Shown: positions 33,865 to 43,864 of the stretch, one piece after another
Numbering within the stretch: position 1 is the stretch's first letter
How the letters are laid out: the number at the start of each line of letters is the position of its first letter
Assembly: GCA_023229765.1 (NCBI GenBank)
Contig: JALNYO010000004.1
Location: forward strand, 62,001 to 126,000
From: Syntrophales bacterium
Lineage (GTDB): Bacteria > Desulfobacterota > Syntrophia > Syntrophales > UBA5619
Length of the DNA stretch: 64,000 nt
Direction of reading: 5' to 3'
The notes under the pieces: generated by a model
The model's database searches: none
What the model was told of the DNA's origin: nothing
What the model saw: only the letters and a program-made list of their open reading frames with translations
Program-made: the position numbers and the translations under genes

Positions 33865-34293
33865 TTATAACTCAAGTATTCGTGGACACTGCGCTTCGTG
33901 AGGATGATCACCGCCGGCGTAGATCTTGAGCTTCTTCATCATGGCACGCCCCAGCGTGTTCTTCGGCAGCATTCCCCTGACCGCCGCCCGGATCAGCTCT
34001 TCGGGCTTCTCCTTGAGCATCTTCCCCGCCGCGGTCGCCTTAATTCCTCCCGGATAGCCGGAATGATGATAATAAATCTTGTCGGTAAGCTTCTTGCCGG
34101 TAAGGGCCACATTGCCGGCATTTACGACAATCACGAAATCACCGGTATCGGTATAGGGGGTATAAACCGGTTTGTGCTTCCCCCGCAGACGTGCGGCTAT
34201 CTCGCTTGCCATCCGGCCCAGAATCTTGCCTCCGGCGTCCACGAGGTACCAGTCTCGCTGAACTTCTCCCTGTTTTGCCTGATATGTCTTCAT
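33865..34293 (-). CDS. rplM: Ribosomal protein L13 (uL13)
   Basis: 142 residues. [20 protein letters not shown], then [20 protein letters not shown], the [15 protein letters not shown] [15 protein letters not shown] and the terminal [13 protein letters not shown] are the L13 signature. Start at 34293 with GGAGAAGTA before the ATG; an open frame continues to 34356 but crosses the promoter. It opens the rplM-rpsI operon from a sigma-70 promoter directly upstream. An early-assembling protein of the large subunit. Confidence 0.96.
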   Translation of the reverse strand: MKTYQAKQGEVQRDWYLVDAGGKILGRMASEIAARLRGKHKPVYTPYTDTGDFVIVVNAGNVALTGKKLTDKIYYHHSGYPGGIKATAAGKMLKEKPEELIRAAVRGMLPKNTLGRAMMKKLKIYAGGDHPHEAQCPRILEL

Positions 34294-34327
34294 TACTTCT
34301 CCATCTACGCACGAATTTGAAAGGTGG

Positions 34328-34356
34328 AAACTACGCAAATTGTCGCTGTTTGTCAA
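34328..34356 (-). promoter_or_regulatory. Sigma-70 promoter of rplM-rpsI
   Basis: On the minus strand TTGACA, 17 bases, TAGTTT. Perfect -35, reasonable -10, ideal spacing, about 30 bases before the rplM start codon region. Confidence 0.7.
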
Positions 34357-34380
34357 GCAAAAACTTGCATAATGTCTTAA

Positions 34381-36537
34381 TCAATTGCGCCCCCCCAACC
34401 CCAGCAGGGAAAAATATGCCATCACGCTCCGGTCGTTATAGCGATCGGCAACGGTTAACTCCACAGCCCAGCACTGTTTCTGATACCTCAACCCCACGGT
34501 GGATTCGACTGTCGTACGCTCGAGCTGATTTTGTCTGATGATATAGTAGACATCAAGGGAAGAAAAAAGTTTCGCCCTAACGGCAAGGTTTATCTCTTCG
34601 AGTATGTCCCGGGTATAGCGATAACCAACCGAGACCGAATCGCCGCGCTTGTCGGATAATGCCAAATCGTAGTTGTTCTGCACTATCCTCCCGGAATTGA
34701 CGTCAAATTTATTACGGGTGGACAGTGAGAAATAGCGAAAAGGCGACATATCCAGCTCCAGATCGATAGTGCCGAAAGGACGGATTTCCCTTTGTCCTCC
34801 CCCCTCGTCCCTTCTTGCCTCCCTGATATCGTACGCCTGGCTTACCTTCAGCCGCATCAGCTCCCGGTAGCTGGTTCCCCCATCCTTTTCCTTCATCCTC
34901 GCGGTAACAAAGCTGACCATTCCATATCTCAGGCTATGGTAATCCGCAACACGATCGAGAAAGTCGGGAATATTTTCCGATGCGCCCGGGGCATAAGTGT
35001 AGGTGATTTCCGGCTTTATGACATGCCGGAGTTTTTCCAGCGTTTGGCCCCCTGTTTCATAGACGCGGCCAAACTCGGTGGACAGCGTTGTCCCCATTGT
35101 CAATAAACCGCGCTGGCCGTTTTTTTCCAATCCGTCTGTCAGGGAATCGGAACGCTCCCAGACATCGCCCCGGAAGCCGGTCCATGACGTCATTTTCAGA
35201 TACTTCCCCAGATTGACGGGGAAAAAGAGGGTCGGGCTCAGTTCCCCAAGATGCCCCCGCTGACCATCCTGACTGAAAAAATAATCATAGCCGCCGGTAA
35301 ATTCCATCTGCAGCGGGCTGTCGAAAAGGGGCCGCCGAAACCCCGTCAGGATCGCCTCAGGATATTTCTGCAGCGTCAGGTTGTTGTCCGGCGAGGAAAA
35401 ATCGTCGGTATAACGGGCAAGCGCCGTCAGGTTGTAGAGGGGCCAATCCTTTGTCATTCGTACGGTGGAATTCAGATATCCGAGTGATTCATCCCCCGGG
35501 AAGGAAACGCGCCGGAATCGCTCCTCCCCGCTTGGCGAGTAATGTTCCGCGTAGTAGTTGAAGGTGGAAAAGTCGCGAAAGTACCAGTGGTCAGAAACCC
35601 TGTTGATGTCAGCCCTGATGTTTAAACCATTCGCCAGGGCTGCTTCATGGTTGAAATAATAGGACCAGCGGTTCCGGTCATCCTGCCAATCGCGGCTGAT
35701 CGTCCCGGCTGTCTCGGCGATCGTTTTACGGTCGCGGATCAAATCACCATAAAAAACGCCGGAGGAATTGGGGTTGATGAAATAGCGGAGTTCCAACCCC
35801 TCCTTGAAACCCCTTTTCTCCATGTAGCGCTGGTAAAAGGTCGCGTCGGCGCCCTCGGAAATGGCCCAGAAAAAAGGGATTTCCACATCCAGCCCGTTCT
35901 TGTCGAGTGAGTATGAGAAACGGGGGAATAAAAATCCTGTCTGGCGAGTGGTTTTTGCGGGAAAGATCAGCCAGGGCAGATATAAAATCGGGATGTCGCG
36001 GACAAGGAACCGTCCCTGTTTGAGCGTTCCGTAACCATCAACAGTAACATCCACCTCTTTGCCGGTTATTCTCCAGTCCGGGCAGCTCCCGTCACAGGTT
36101 GTAAACGACCCTTTTTCGACCCGGTAGTTGGCCTCCGTTTTTTTTTCAATCCGCTCGCCCTGAATGTAAATATGGTTCTCGGCAATAAACATCCCTCCTT
36201 CTTCCACCGTTCCGGTCCGGGAGCCAATATTGAAGGAAACCTTCTCCCCGTTGAGGATGTCCTGGTCGTTTTTGAGCTCCACGTGGCCTGCGGCATGGGC
36301 AAGATTCGCCGAGCGATTGAATGTTACCGAATCGGCCTTGAGATAGCCCCCGGAAAAGGTTATCTTCACCTTTCCCGTCGCGTGAAACGAGTCATCATCG
36401 CCGTTATAGGCAATCGAATCGGCCTCGATTGCAACCGGTCCATCGCCCAAATCCTTTTCGAACGCCAAGAGAGGAGAGATCCCCAGGCAGAGCAAAAGGA
36501 TAATTGTCAGTGAAAAAAAAATATCGGGTCGTCGCAC
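34381..36537 (-). CDS. lptD: LPS-assembly outer-membrane protein LptD
   Basis: 718 residues. Signal peptide about 1-25 (ILLLCLGISPLLA), then an OstA/LptA-like beta-jellyroll (about 30-165), then a beta-barrel of the LptD type (NGLDVEIPFFWAISEGADATFY, YLNSTVRMTKDWPLYNLT, AVELTVADRYNDRSVMAYFSL). It inserts lipopolysaccharide into the outer leaflet with LptE. Mature Cys are C148, C152 (CDGSC) and one near 689; E. coli uses two pairs in a nonconsecutive disulfide scheme, so the bonding here must differ. It shows that the organism has an LPS-type outer membrane. It lies 21 bp after folC. Confidence 0.92.
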   Translation of the reverse strand: MRRPDIFFSLTIILLLCLGISPLLAFEKDLGDGPVAIEADSIAYNGDDDSFHATGKVKITFSGGYLKADSVTFNRSANLAHAAGHVELKNDQDILNGEKVSFNIGSRTGTVEEGGMFIAENHIYIQGERIEKKTEANYRVEKGSFTTCDGSCPDWRITGKEVDVTVDGYGTLKQGRFLVRDIPILYLPWLIFPAKTTRQTGFLFPRFSYSLDKNGLDVEIPFFWAISEGADATFYQRYMEKRGFKEGLELRYFINPNSSGVFYGDLIRDRKTIAETAGTISRDWQDDRNRWSYYFNHEAALANGLNIRADINRVSDHWYFRDFSTFNYYAEHYSPSGEERFRRVSFPGDESLGYLNSTVRMTKDWPLYNLTALARYTDDFSSPDNNLTLQKYPEAILTGFRRPLFDSPLQMEFTGGYDYFFSQDGQRGHLGELSPTLFFPVNLGKYLKMTSWTGFRGDVWERSDSLTDGLEKNGQRGLLTMGTTLSTEFGRVYETGGQTLEKLRHVIKPEITYTYAPGASENIPDFLDRVADYHSLRYGMVSFVTARMKEKDGGTSYRELMRLKVSQAYDIREARRDEGGGQREIRPFGTIDLELDMSPFRYFSLSTRNKFDVNSGRIVQNNYDLALSDKRGDSVSVGYRYTRDILEEINLAVRAKLFSSLDVYYIIRQNQLERTTVESTVGLRYQKQCWAVELTVADRYNDRSVMAYFSLLGLGGRN

Positions 36538-36558
36538 AGCAGTTTCTCTCTTTGCGCT

Positions 36559-37830
36559 TCAGCTTTTCTTTCCTTGGTAAATCTTCTTGATTTCCCCCAC
36601 AAGGTAGAGGGACCCGGCCACGCAGATCAGGTCTTCCTTCTGGGCGAGAAAAAAAGCCTGCCGCAGGGCCTCGCCAGGATTTTGGACCACCTCAACATTT
36701 CCGCTGAATTCGGAAGCAACGGGCAAGAACGCCTCAAGGTCAAGCGCCCGCTCGCACGGCGGACGTGTAATGATTATCCGGTCGGCAAGGGGGAAAAGCC
36801 TTTTGGCCATCATCCGATAGTTTTTATCCCCCAAAACCCCGAAAACGAGTATCAGCTTCCGGTAGTGGAAATCATTGGCAAGGGCGCGACACAGTGTAGC
36901 TACTCCCGCTGAATTGTGCGCTCCGTCAACGACAACTTCCGGCGAGCGTCCGAGAACTTCCAGGCGGCCTTCCCACTTGGCATCGCTGAGCCCTCTGCGC
37001 ACAGCCTCTTCCGGAACGGCAAACCCGGCGCCGACCTCCCCAACCATTTCAATGACGCCCAGCGCCAGCGCGGCGTTGGCAAGTTGATGCGCCCCGGTGA
37101 AGGGGCACTTCAGACCCTTGTAGTTTTTCTTGATCCCCCGGTAGGAAAAGACGCCGTCCCCCTTGAGGACAGTGCGGAACTCCTTCCCCAGCCGGTAGAG
37201 GCTGGCATTTTTTTCCTGACAGATCCCCGCTAACACTTTCAGAACGGACGGCTGACGGACCGCAGTAAGGCAGATTCCCCTGTTTTTTATAACTCCGCCT
37301 TTTTCGCAAGCTATTTGTTCCAGAGTGCTGCCCAGATATTCCTCGTGTTCGCGGGAGATATTGGTGATGACGGAAACGAGGGGGTTTATAACATTCGTGG
37401 CGTCCAGTCTTCCCCCCATGCCCACCTCAAGCACAGCAATATCGATTTTCTGCTGCTGAAAATACAAAAACGCCATGGCGGTAATAAACTCAAAATAACT
37501 GACCGTTTCGACGACGCTTTTTTGAACGGTTTGCAGGCAGGCGACGGCCGCTTGTTGGCTTATCATCTCGCCATCGATGCGAATCCGCTCGCGAAATTCA
37601 ATCAAATCAGGAGAGGTGTAAAGCCCTGTCCGGAAGCCGGCAGCAGACAGCATTGAAGCGGTCATGGCCGCGACAGAACCTTTACCATTGGTGCCGGCAA
37701 TGATCACCGCCGGGCAGGCATCCTGGGGATTGCCCAGCCGCTCCAGCAGCGCTTTGATCTGTTCAAGCCCCAGACGAATGCCCATGGGGTTCAGGGCTTT
37801 CAAATAGGAGAGCGACTCTGTATAGGTCAT
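36559..37830 (-). CDS. folC: Dihydrofolate/folylpolyglutamate synthase (FolC)
   Basis: 423 residues of the Mur-ligase superfamily. P-loop VIIAGTNGKGSVAAM (near 40-54). VAVLEVGMGGRLDATNVINP is the characteristic FolC motif, followed by ITNISREHEEYLG and VVDGAHNSAGV. It adds glutamate to dihydropteroate and polyglutamate tails to folates. It follows rplQ, past a terminator, and precedes lptD by 21 bp. No fusion or truncation is seen. Confidence 0.94.
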   Translation of the reverse strand: MTYTESLSYLKALNPMGIRLGLEQIKALLERLGNPQDACPAVIIAGTNGKGSVAAMTASMLSAAGFRTGLYTSPDLIEFRERIRIDGEMISQQAAVACLQTVQKSVVETVSYFEFITAMAFLYFQQQKIDIAVLEVGMGGRLDATNVINPLVSVITNISREHEEYLGSTLEQIACEKGGVIKNRGICLTAVRQPSVLKVLAGICQEKNASLYRLGKEFRTVLKGDGVFSYRGIKKNYKGLKCPFTGAHQLANAALALGVIEMVGEVGAGFAVPEEAVRRGLSDAKWEGRLEVLGRSPEVVVDGAHNSAGVATLCRALANDFHYRKLILVFGVLGDKNYRMMAKRLFPLADRIIITRPPCERALDLEAFLPVASEFSGNVEVVQNPGEALRQAFFLAQKEDLICVAGSLYLVGEIKKIYQGKKS

Positions 37831-37890
37831 GATTGCGCAGTTCAGAAGTGTTACGTATTAAGGGGGAACTAAATGGTTACAGCCGGACAG

Positions 37891-37926
37891 CGAAAACAAA
37901 GGAAGGCGGGTTTGCACCCGCCTTCC
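37891..37926 (-). terminator. Rho-independent terminator after rplQ (end of ribosomal supercluster)
   Basis: Perfect 11-bp stem GGAAGGCGGGT / ACCCGCCTTCC with a four-base loop. On the minus strand it is followed by TTTGTTTT. It lies 10 bp past the rplQ stop codon. Confidence 0.88.
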
Positions 37927-37936
37927 CTCTTCTCTG

Positions 37937-38338
37937 CTATTCCTTTGCAGCCGGCTTTTTTGCGGCCGGCTTTTCGCTAACAGCGCCGGGCATAAGTTCA
38001 ATTATCGACATCGGGGCATTGTCGCCGGCGCGGTTTCCGGCATGAACAATCCTGGTATAGCCGCCCAGACGTTCCTTGTAACGTTCCGCCAACTCCCCAA
38101 AGAGCTTTCCCACAATCTCGCGTTCGCGAACATAGGAGGCAGCCTGACGACGGGCATGCAAATCGCCCCGTTTGCCCAGCGTCACCATCTTGTCCGCTAC
38201 CTTTTTGAGCTCCTGCGCTTTGGTGTTGGTGGTTTGAATCTTCTCATATTTAAACAGGGACGTTACCATATTTCTCAACATCGCCTTGCGATGGCTTGTG
38301 GTTCTGCCCAATTTACTTCCGAATTTTCCCTGGCCCAT
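37937..38338 (-). CDS. rplQ: Ribosomal protein L17 (bL17)
   Basis: 133 residues. [24 protein letters not shown] and [24 protein letters not shown] are the L17 signature. The last fifteen residues are an Ala/Lys/Pro-rich tail ([12 protein letters not shown]), an extension beyond the E. coli core. It is the last gene of the alpha operon, 30 bp after rpoA, followed by a strong terminator. The protein lies near the exit of the peptide tunnel. Confidence 0.96.
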   Translation of the reverse strand: MGQGKFGSKLGRTTSHRKAMLRNMVTSLFKYEKIQTTNTKAQELKKVADKMVTLGKRGDLHARRQAASYVREREIVGKLFGELAERYKERLGGYTRIVHAGNRAGDNAPMSIIELMPGAVSEKPAAKKPAAKE

Positions 38339-38368
38339 CGAATATTATCCTTTCTAGAACTTCACTGC

Positions 38369-39388
38369 TTATACGCCCTCTTCGTCCAAGTCTCTGGCGC
38401 TTTCATTTTTTGCAGAAGCCGGCTCAAATCTCATGCCAAAACTCAGACCCGCTTCCAGCAGGACTTCTTTTATCTCATTGAGCGATTTGCGACCAAAATT
38501 CTTGGTTTTCAACATTTCCGCTTCCGTCTTCTGAACAAGCTCGCCGATCTGGTTGATCCCTGCGTTTTTCAGACAGTTCGCCGATCGCACCGAGAGCTCC
38601 AGCTCTTCCACGCTGCGCGTCAGCAATTCATTGTTATCGATCTCTTGCGCTTGCTCGACCATCAAGGTTTCTTCTTCGTCCACTTCCTCGGGGAAATTGA
38701 TGAACAGATCAATCTGCTCCTTGAGGATCTTAGCAGCATAGGCAACCGCATCCTCCGGCAATACGCTTCCGTCCGTCAAAACCTCCAAAACCAGACGATC
38801 ATAATCCGCAACCTGTCCGACTCGAGCGTAAGTTACGGTATAGTTGACCTTCTTTATTGGGGAATAGATGGCGTCGATATTGATCGTGCCCTCTGGCTGG
38901 TCGCTTTCCCTCTCCTTGCGGGCAGGCACATAACCCTTGCCAGTCCTGACCTCCATCTGCGCCTTCAGGGAATAATCCCCCAAAATTGTCGCAATGTGGT
39001 GCTCAGGATTGAGTATTTCCATAGTTGGGTCAAGCTTCAGGTCGCCGGCCTTGATCTCCCCCGGCGTGGAAACGTCAAGATAGATTGTTCTCGGGCCTTC
39101 ATTGTCAAGCTTCAGACGGACGCCCTTCAGGTTGAGAATTATATCCGTCACATCTTCTTTTACGCCCGGAATCGTCGAAAATTCATGAAAAACTCCGTCA
39201 AATTTGACGGAAACAATTGCCGCTCCCTGGATGGACGACAACAACACCCTGCGCAGGGAATTACCCAGCGTCGTTCCGAAACCGCGCTCCAGCGGCTGAC
39301 AAACAAACTCGGCAAAGTACCTTGTATGAGTGCTTTCGTCTATTTCTATTCTTTTGGGCTTTATTAAACTGCGCCAGTTCTTATGCAT
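38369..39388 (-). CDS. rpoA: RNA polymerase alpha subunit
   Basis: 339 residues. Alpha-NTD (about 1-230) with [21 protein letters not shown] and the dimer interface; alpha-CTD (about 255-320) with [22 protein letters not shown] and [12 protein letters not shown], the helices that contact UP-element DNA and activators. Two alpha subunits start core polymerase assembly with beta and beta'. AGGGGATG precedes the ATG. It lies 41 bp after rpsD and 30 bp before rplQ, the usual order. Confidence 0.97.
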   Translation of the reverse strand: MHKNWRSLIKPKRIEIDESTHTRYFAEFVCQPLERGFGTTLGNSLRRVLLSSIQGAAIVSVKFDGVFHEFSTIPGVKEDVTDIILNLKGVRLKLDNEGPRTIYLDVSTPGEIKAGDLKLDPTMEILNPEHHIATILGDYSLKAQMEVRTGKGYVPARKERESDQPEGTINIDAIYSPIKKVNYTVTYARVGQVADYDRLVLEVLTDGSVLPEDAVAYAAKILKEQIDLFINFPEEVDEEETLMVEQAQEIDNNELLTRSVEELELSVRSANCLKNAGINQIGELVQKTEAEMLKTKNFGRKSLNEIKEVLLEAGLSFGMRFEPASAKNESARDLDEEGV

Positions 39389-39429
39389 AATTCATCCCCT
39401 GAATTCCTGATGGTTCGTTACATTCTTTC

Positions 39430-40056
39430 TTACTTGGAGTAAAGTTCTACCACCAGCTGTTCATTCACAGGCATCGTCAACTCTTCACGGGTAGGAAGCA
39501 TTTTGACGGAAGCGCGGAAATTCTTTTTGTCAACATCCAGCCATTGGGGAACTCCCCGGCGGGAAACTGTCTCCATCGCTTCAATAATCTTCTCCACCTT
39601 GCGACTTTTCTCGCAGACCTCGACCGCATCGCCCGCATCAAGTAGATAGGAAGGAATATTGACAGGCTTGCCGCCCACAAGAAAATGCTTGTGCCTGATA
39701 AGCTGCCGGGCTTCCGTCCGCGAATTGGCAAATCCCATCCGGAAGACCATATTGTCGAGTCTTCTTTCCAGAAACAAAAGCAGGTTAGTTCCAGCGACAC
39801 CCTTGCGCTGCTCGGCCTTCTCGAAATAGCCTCTGAACTGCTTTTCCAGCAAACCGAACATCCGCTTCAGCTTCTGCTTTTCCCTGAGCTGCACGCCGTA
39901 ATCGGAAGATTTCTTTCGTAACTGGCCGTGCTCTCCAGGCGCAAATCCCCTTCTTTCAAATGAGCACTTTTCGGTGTAACACCGGTCGCCTTTCAAAAAA
40001 AGCTTCAAGCCTTCCCTGCGGCACAACCTGCAAACTGAATCTCTATACCTTGCCAA
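39430..40056 (-). CDS. rpsD: Ribosomal protein S4 (uS4), zinc-type, TTG start
   Basis: 208 residues starting with TTG at 40056 (reads [12 protein letters not shown], translated with fMet). AAGGAGG five bases upstream decides this start over the ATG at 40080. Four Cys at 9, 12, 26 and 31 (CRLC and CYTEKC) match the zinc site of Thermus S4, so this is the C+ form. The S4 RNA-binding domain reads [30 protein letters not shown]. It nucleates 30S assembly and can repress the alpha operon in some bacteria. Confidence 0.95.
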   Translation of the reverse strand: MARYRDSVCRLCRREGLKLFLKGDRCYTEKCSFERRGFAPGEHGQLRKKSSDYGVQLREKQKLKRMFGLLEKQFRGYFEKAEQRKGVAGTNLLLFLERRLDNMVFRMGFANSRTEARQLIRHKHFLVGGKPVNIPSYLLDAGDAVEVCEKSRKVEKIIEAMETVSRRGVPQWLDVDKKNFRASVKMLPTREELTMPVNEQLVVELYSK

Positions 40057-40132
40057 CAAAGCCTCCTTGTCAATAATCAACAGTAATTGTTATTTATTAT
40101 CAACACTATTTCAAATGATATAAGAAAATGTC

Positions 40133-40525
40133 CTAAACCCTTCTTCGTTTCGGGGGACGACAACCGTTGTGCGGCACCGGAGTCACGTCACGTATAGTGG
40201 TGATTCTGATTCCGGTGGTCTGCAACGCCCGGAGCGCCGATTCCCGTCCGGAACCGGGACCTTTCACATAAACCTGGACGCTTCTGAGTCCGTGCTCCTT
40301 TGCCTTTTTCACCGCATCCTCAGCCGCCATCTGCGCCGCAAAGGGGGTGCTTTTCCGGGAACCTTTAAAACCCTGCATCCCTGATGAAGACCAGGCGATC
40401 ACATTGCCGCTTAAATCGGCAATGGTTACAATCGTATTGTTAAACGTTGACTGAATATGAATTATTCCCTCGGGAATATTCTTCTTTTCTTTCTTTTTAC
40501 CTGTTTTTCTAACCGGCTTTGCCAT
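40133..40525 (-). CDS. rpsK: Ribosomal protein S11 (uS11)
   Basis: 130 residues. [50 protein letters not shown] and the C-terminal [18 protein letters not shown] are invariant features. It sits on the 30S platform at the E site. The GGAGGGACA site precedes the ATG; 24 bp after rpsM and 76 bp before rpsD. Confidence 0.97.
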   Translation of the reverse strand: MAKPVRKTGKKKEKKNIPEGIIHIQSTFNNTIVTIADLSGNVIAWSSSGMQGFKGSRKSTPFAAQMAAEDAVKKAKEHGLRSVQVYVKGPGSGRESALRALQTTGIRITTIRDVTPVPHNGCRPPKRRRV

Positions 40526-40549
40526 TGTCCCTCCGAACAGACTTGAAAA

Positions 40550-40918
40550 CTATTTCTTTTTTGCTGCGATCGACCTTCTCGGCCCTTTTCTGGTCCGGGC
40601 ATTCGTACGGCTTTTCTGCCCCCTCACCGGAAGCCCCTTGCGATGGCGCAAACCCCGGTATGTTCCTATATCCATAAGTCTCTTGATCGACATTGAGACG
40701 TCTCTTCTCAAGTCTCCTTCTACCTTTAAATCCTTGTCGATAATGCCGCGGATGGCAGTTAACTCCGAATCCGCCAGCATATCGGTTTTCGTGTCGGGAT
40801 TTACACCGGCATTATTAAGAATATACAGGGATTTTGCCCTTCCTATGCCATAGATATAGGTAAGTGCAATCTCCATCCTCTTGTTCTTAGGTAAATCTAC
40901 GCCCGCGATTCTTGCCAC
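40550..40918 (-). CDS. rpsM: Ribosomal protein S13 (uS13)
   Basis: 122 residues. [25 protein letters not shown] at the start, the helix-two-turn-helix [20 protein letters not shown] and [21 protein letters not shown] near the end. It sits in the 30S head and contacts P-site tRNA and L5. The gene lies 27 bp after rpmJ, as in most bacterial alpha operons. Confidence 0.97.
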   Translation of the reverse strand: MARIAGVDLPKNKRMEIALTYIYGIGRAKSLYILNNAGVNPDTKTDMLADSELTAIRGIIDKDLKVEGDLRRDVSMSIKRLMDIGTYRGLRHRKGLPVRGQKSRTNARTRKGPRRSIAAKKK

Positions 40919-40945
40919 CTTAAAAACCTCCTGATAACTGTATGC

Positions 40946-41059
40946 CTATCCCTGACGCTGCTTGTGCTTGGGATTTTCGCAAATCACACGCAAAACGCCC
41001 TTTCGCTTCACAATCTTGCATTTATCACAAATTTTCTTTACGGACGATCTTACCTTCAC
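40946..41059 (-). CDS. rpmJ: Ribosomal protein L36 (bL36), zinc-type, GTG start
   Basis: 37 residues, too short for most ORF callers. Sequence starts [14 protein letters not shown] and ends NPKHKQRQG. The zinc site C11, C14, C27 and H32 is intact, so this is the zinc-binding form. The start is GTG at 41059 with AAAGGAG eight bases upstream. It lies between infA and rpsM, its classical place. It is part of the 50S subunit near the GTPase-associated area. Confidence 0.95.
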   Translation of the reverse strand: MKVRSSVKKICDKCKIVKRKGVLRVICENPKHKQRQG

Positions 41060-41118
41060 GGCTTTAGCTCCTTTACACAACTTACGGCGCGCTCTGGCGC
41101 ACCGGCTTTATATATATG

Positions 41119-41337
41119 TCACTTGGTCCGGTAAACAATCCTGCCGCGCGTCAGATCATACGGGGAAAGCTGCACCGTAACCTTATCCCCCGGGAGGATT
41201 TTTATAAAATGCATCCTCATCTTTCCGGAAATATGGGCAAGCACCTTATGGCCATTTTCCAGTTCCACCCTGAACATTGCATTGGGCAGAGGCTCGACAA
41301 CCTTGCCTTCAACCTCTATGGATTCTTCCTTTGCCAT
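41119..41337 (-). CDS. infA: Translation initiation factor IF-1
   Basis: 72 residues, one OB-fold: [26 protein letters not shown], then [34 protein letters not shown], nearly identical in length and wording to other bacterial IF-1. It binds the A site of the 30S subunit with IF-2 and IF-3. It follows secY after 49 bp; adk and map, which usually lie between them, are missing here. It lies 59 bp before rpmJ. Confidence 0.97.
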   Translation of the reverse strand: MAKEESIEVEGKVVEPLPNAMFRVELENGHKVLAHISGKMRMHFIKILPGDKVTVQLSPYDLTRGRIVYRTK

Positions 41338-41386
41338 AAATAACTTTCTTTCCTGCTGCCACCACCGGCTTATCTGCGTTTATACC

Positions 41387-42694
41387 CTATCTTCTTCTGG
41401 CTATGTGCCCCTTTTTCATAAATCCCTCATACTGCCGCGTCAGCAGATGGGTCTCGATCTGACCGGCAGTATCCAGGGCGACGCCCACAACTATCAAGAG
41501 CGCAGTCCCTCCGAAATAAAAGGGGACATTGAAGTAGCTGATTAAAATACTGGGGATGACGCAGATGATCGATACGTAGAACGCGCCCCAGAAGGTCAGC
41601 TTGGTCATTACCTCGTCAATGTAATCGGACGTCTTTTTCCCCGGTCTTATCCCCGGAACGTAACCGCCATATTTTTTCATGTTGTCGGCCATATCCACAG
41701 GGTTAAAGGTAACCGCTGTATAAAAATAACTGAAGAAAAAGATGAAAGCGACATACAGCGTTTCATAAAAGAATCTTCCCGGAATCATCGCCCCGGCAAC
41801 CGCCTTCATCCAGGGATGGGGAATGAAATTCGCAATCGTCGCGGGAAACATAATGATCGAGGATGCAAAGATCGGAGGAATAACCCCGGCGGTGTTGACC
41901 TTCAGGGGCAGGTGGGTAGATTGCCCTCCATACATCTTCCGTCCGACAACGCGCTTTGCATACTGCACCGGAATCCGGCGCTGTCCACTTTCCACGAAAA
42001 CTATTACCCCGACAATCAGCAGCATCATCGCTATCAAAATAATAATGAAAAATATGCCCATCTCCCCCGAAGCAAGCAGTCGGAAGGTGTTGATAATAGC
42101 CTCCGGCCCGCGGCAGACAATGCCGGCAAAGATGATAAGCGAGATGCCGTTCCCGATCCCCTTTTCGGTTATCTGTTCGCCCAGCCACATGATGAAGGCC
42201 GTTCCGGCCGTGAGCGTGATCACCGTCATCAGGCGGAAACTCCAGCCCGTGTCTATAACTATCGAGGCGCCGGTGGGTCCGGCCATGTTTTCCAGACCTA
42301 TGGCAATGCCAAAACCCTGGATCAGGCTCAGCAGCACTGTGCCGTACCGCGTGTACTGGGTGATTTTCCTGCGCCCGGACTCGCCCTCTTTGGAGAGCTT
42401 TTCCAGATAGGGAATCGCCACGGTCAGCAACTGCAGAATGATCGACGCGCTGATATAAGGCATTATTCCGAGGGCAAATACGGAAAGATTGCTCAGCGCC
42501 CCGCCTGCGAACATATCAAACAGCCCCAGCAGGGAGCCTTTGGCCTGTTCGAAAAATGCAGCAAGCGCCGCCGTGTCGATGCCGGGGGTCGGCACATGCG
42601 CCCCTATCCGGTAAACAGCCAGCAAAAGAAAAGTGAACAGAATCCTTTTGGAAAGCTCCGGGACCTTAGAAATATTTCCTAAACCCTCTAACAA
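41387..42694 (-). CDS. secY: SecY protein translocase subunit, TTG start
   Basis: 435 residues with ten membrane segments. GIMPYISASIILQLLTVAIP, RRKITQYTRYGTVLLSLIQG and the C-terminal GTALLIVVGVALDTAGQIETHL are typical. It forms the translocation channel with SecE and SecG. The start is TTG at 42694 (LEGLGNISKVPELSKRILF), one base after the rplO stop. The track of genes goes directly to infA, without adk or map. Confidence 0.96.
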   Translation of the reverse strand: MLEGLGNISKVPELSKRILFTFLLLAVYRIGAHVPTPGIDTAALAAFFEQAKGSLLGLFDMFAGGALSNLSVFALGIMPYISASIILQLLTVAIPYLEKLSKEGESGRRKITQYTRYGTVLLSLIQGFGIAIGLENMAGPTGASIVIDTGWSFRLMTVITLTAGTAFIMWLGEQITEKGIGNGISLIIFAGIVCRGPEAIINTFRLLASGEMGIFFIIILIAMMLLIVGVIVFVESGQRRIPVQYAKRVVGRKMYGGQSTHLPLKVNTAGVIPPIFASSIIMFPATIANFIPHPWMKAVAGAMIPGRFFYETLYVAFIFFFSYFYTAVTFNPVDMADNMKKYGGYVPGIRPGKKTSDYIDEVMTKLTFWGAFYVSIICVIPSILISYFNVPFYFGGTALLIVVGVALDTAGQIETHLLTRQYEGFMKKGHIARRR

Positions 42695-42695
42695 A

Positions 42696-43139
42696 TCAGG
42701 CTACCTCTATAATCGTTCCGCCGGCGGCTTCGATCTTCTGCTTCGCGCCCCGACTGACCATATCAACTTTAACCGAAAGAGGATAATCTATTTCCCCATT
42801 ACCCAGAACCTTTATTCCATCAAAAGCGCCAGCTACGAGACCTAAAGCCTTCAACGACTCGGCGTCCACCACAGAGCCCTGGGTGAACATTTTCAACTGC
42901 CTTATATTTACCGTCGCAATAATCTTGCGCATCGGGTTCTTGAAACCCCGCTTGGGGATTCTCCGGGACAGAGGCATCTGCCCACCCTCAAAACTGGGGC
43001 GGACACTATGCCCCGAACGGGCGTTCTGACCCTTGGCGCCTTTGCCGGATGTTCCTCCGTGTCCATTGCCATTGCCTCTTCCCACTCTTTTACGGTTTTT
43101 GCGTGAACCTTTCGGCGGTGTTAACGTAGCCAAATTCAT
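42696..43139 (-). CDS. rplO: Ribosomal protein L15 (uL15)
   Basis: 147 residues. [22 protein letters not shown] and [22 protein letters not shown] form the Gly-rich extended N-terminus that penetrates 23S rRNA. The C-terminal globular part has [22 protein letters not shown] [18 protein letters not shown]. Its ATG shares a base with the rpmD stop (TAATG) and its stop is followed one base later by secY. Confidence 0.96.
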   Translation of the reverse strand: MNLATLTPPKGSRKNRKRVGRGNGNGHGGTSGKGAKGQNARSGHSVRPSFEGGQMPLSRRIPKRGFKNPMRKIIATVNIRQLKMFTQGSVVDAESLKALGLVAGAFDGIKVLGNGEIDYPLSVKVDMVSRGAKQKIEAAGGTIIEVA

Positions 43140-43333
43140 TATTCATTCCCCTTGACTTCTACGGAAGCGACGAGATGCTCAATCTTCTTTATCATCCCTC
43201 GGACTTCTGGAGTATCTTGCAAAATAACACTTTTATGCATCTTGCCCAACCCAAGGCCGCGCAACACCTTGCGTTGCTTTTCCGGCCTGCCTATATAACT
43301 TTGAACCTGCGTGACCTTAAGCATTTTACCCAC
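43139..43333 (-). CDS. rpmD: Ribosomal protein L30 (uL30)
   Basis: 64 residues, [28 protein letters not shown] then [16 protein letters not shown]. The start taken is GTG at 43333 with AGGAGAGGG seven bases upstream; the ATG at 43324 gives the more usual N-terminus (MLKVTQV) but has a poorer ribosome-binding site. It overlaps rplO by one base and follows rpsE after 30 bp. Confidence 0.93.
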   Translation of the reverse strand: MGKMLKVTQVQSYIGRPEKQRKVLRGLGLGKMHKSVILQDTPEVRGMIKKIEHLVASVEVKGNE

Positions 43334-43363
43334 AGCTCGACCCTCTCCTCTTCAATTTCTCGA

Positions 43364-43828
43364 CTATTTGCCTCTTGCCGCGAGTATTTCCATGGGCGCC
43401 CGCAACTGCTCAAGCCCCTGGATGGTTGCCTTGACAAGGTTGTGGGGGTTATGAGACCCGAGGCACTTGGTAAGTATATTATGAACGCCCGCAACCTCCA
43501 ACACCGCGCGCACAGCTCCACCGGCTATCAATCCGGTACCTTCCGATGCGGGACGAAGAAGAACCTTGCCAGCGCCGTAATGACCGACCACGCTATAGGG
43601 AATTGTCTTATTTTCAACGGCAACCTTCACCATTGACTTTTTGGCCTGCTCCATCCCCTTTCTGATTGCCTCCGGCACCTCATGAGCCTTTCCCAGACCA
43701 GCCCCAATTGAACCCTTGCCATCGCCGACGACTACAACCGCGCTGAAGCGAAAACGCCTCCCGCCTTTGACAACCTTTGCTGTTCTGTTGATGGTAATTA
43801 CCCTGTCGAGCAGTTCCAAATCTTCCAT
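43364..43828 (-). CDS. rpsE: Ribosomal protein S5 (uS5)
   Basis: 154 residues. [29 protein letters not shown] is the double-stranded RNA-binding S5 domain. The loop KVVKGGRRF, where spectinomycin-resistance mutations occur in other species, looks wild type. [31 protein letters not shown] follows. It helps keep decoding accurate. 36 bp after rplR; order as in E. coli spc. Confidence 0.96.
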   Translation of the reverse strand: MEDLELLDRVITINRTAKVVKGGRRFRFSAVVVVGDGKGSIGAGLGKAHEVPEAIRKGMEQAKKSMVKVAVENKTIPYSVVGHYGAGKVLLRPASEGTGLIAGGAVRAVLEVAGVHNILTKCLGSHNPHNLVKATIQGLEQLRAPMEILAARGK

Positions 43829-43864
43829 ATTATCATTTCCCTACTTTTAATAATGAAGTTTATA

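Noticed and set aside
38042..39367. 441-codon ORF on the plus strand inside rpoA/rplQ
   Set aside because: Antisense shadow of rpoA and rplQ; no recognisable domain.
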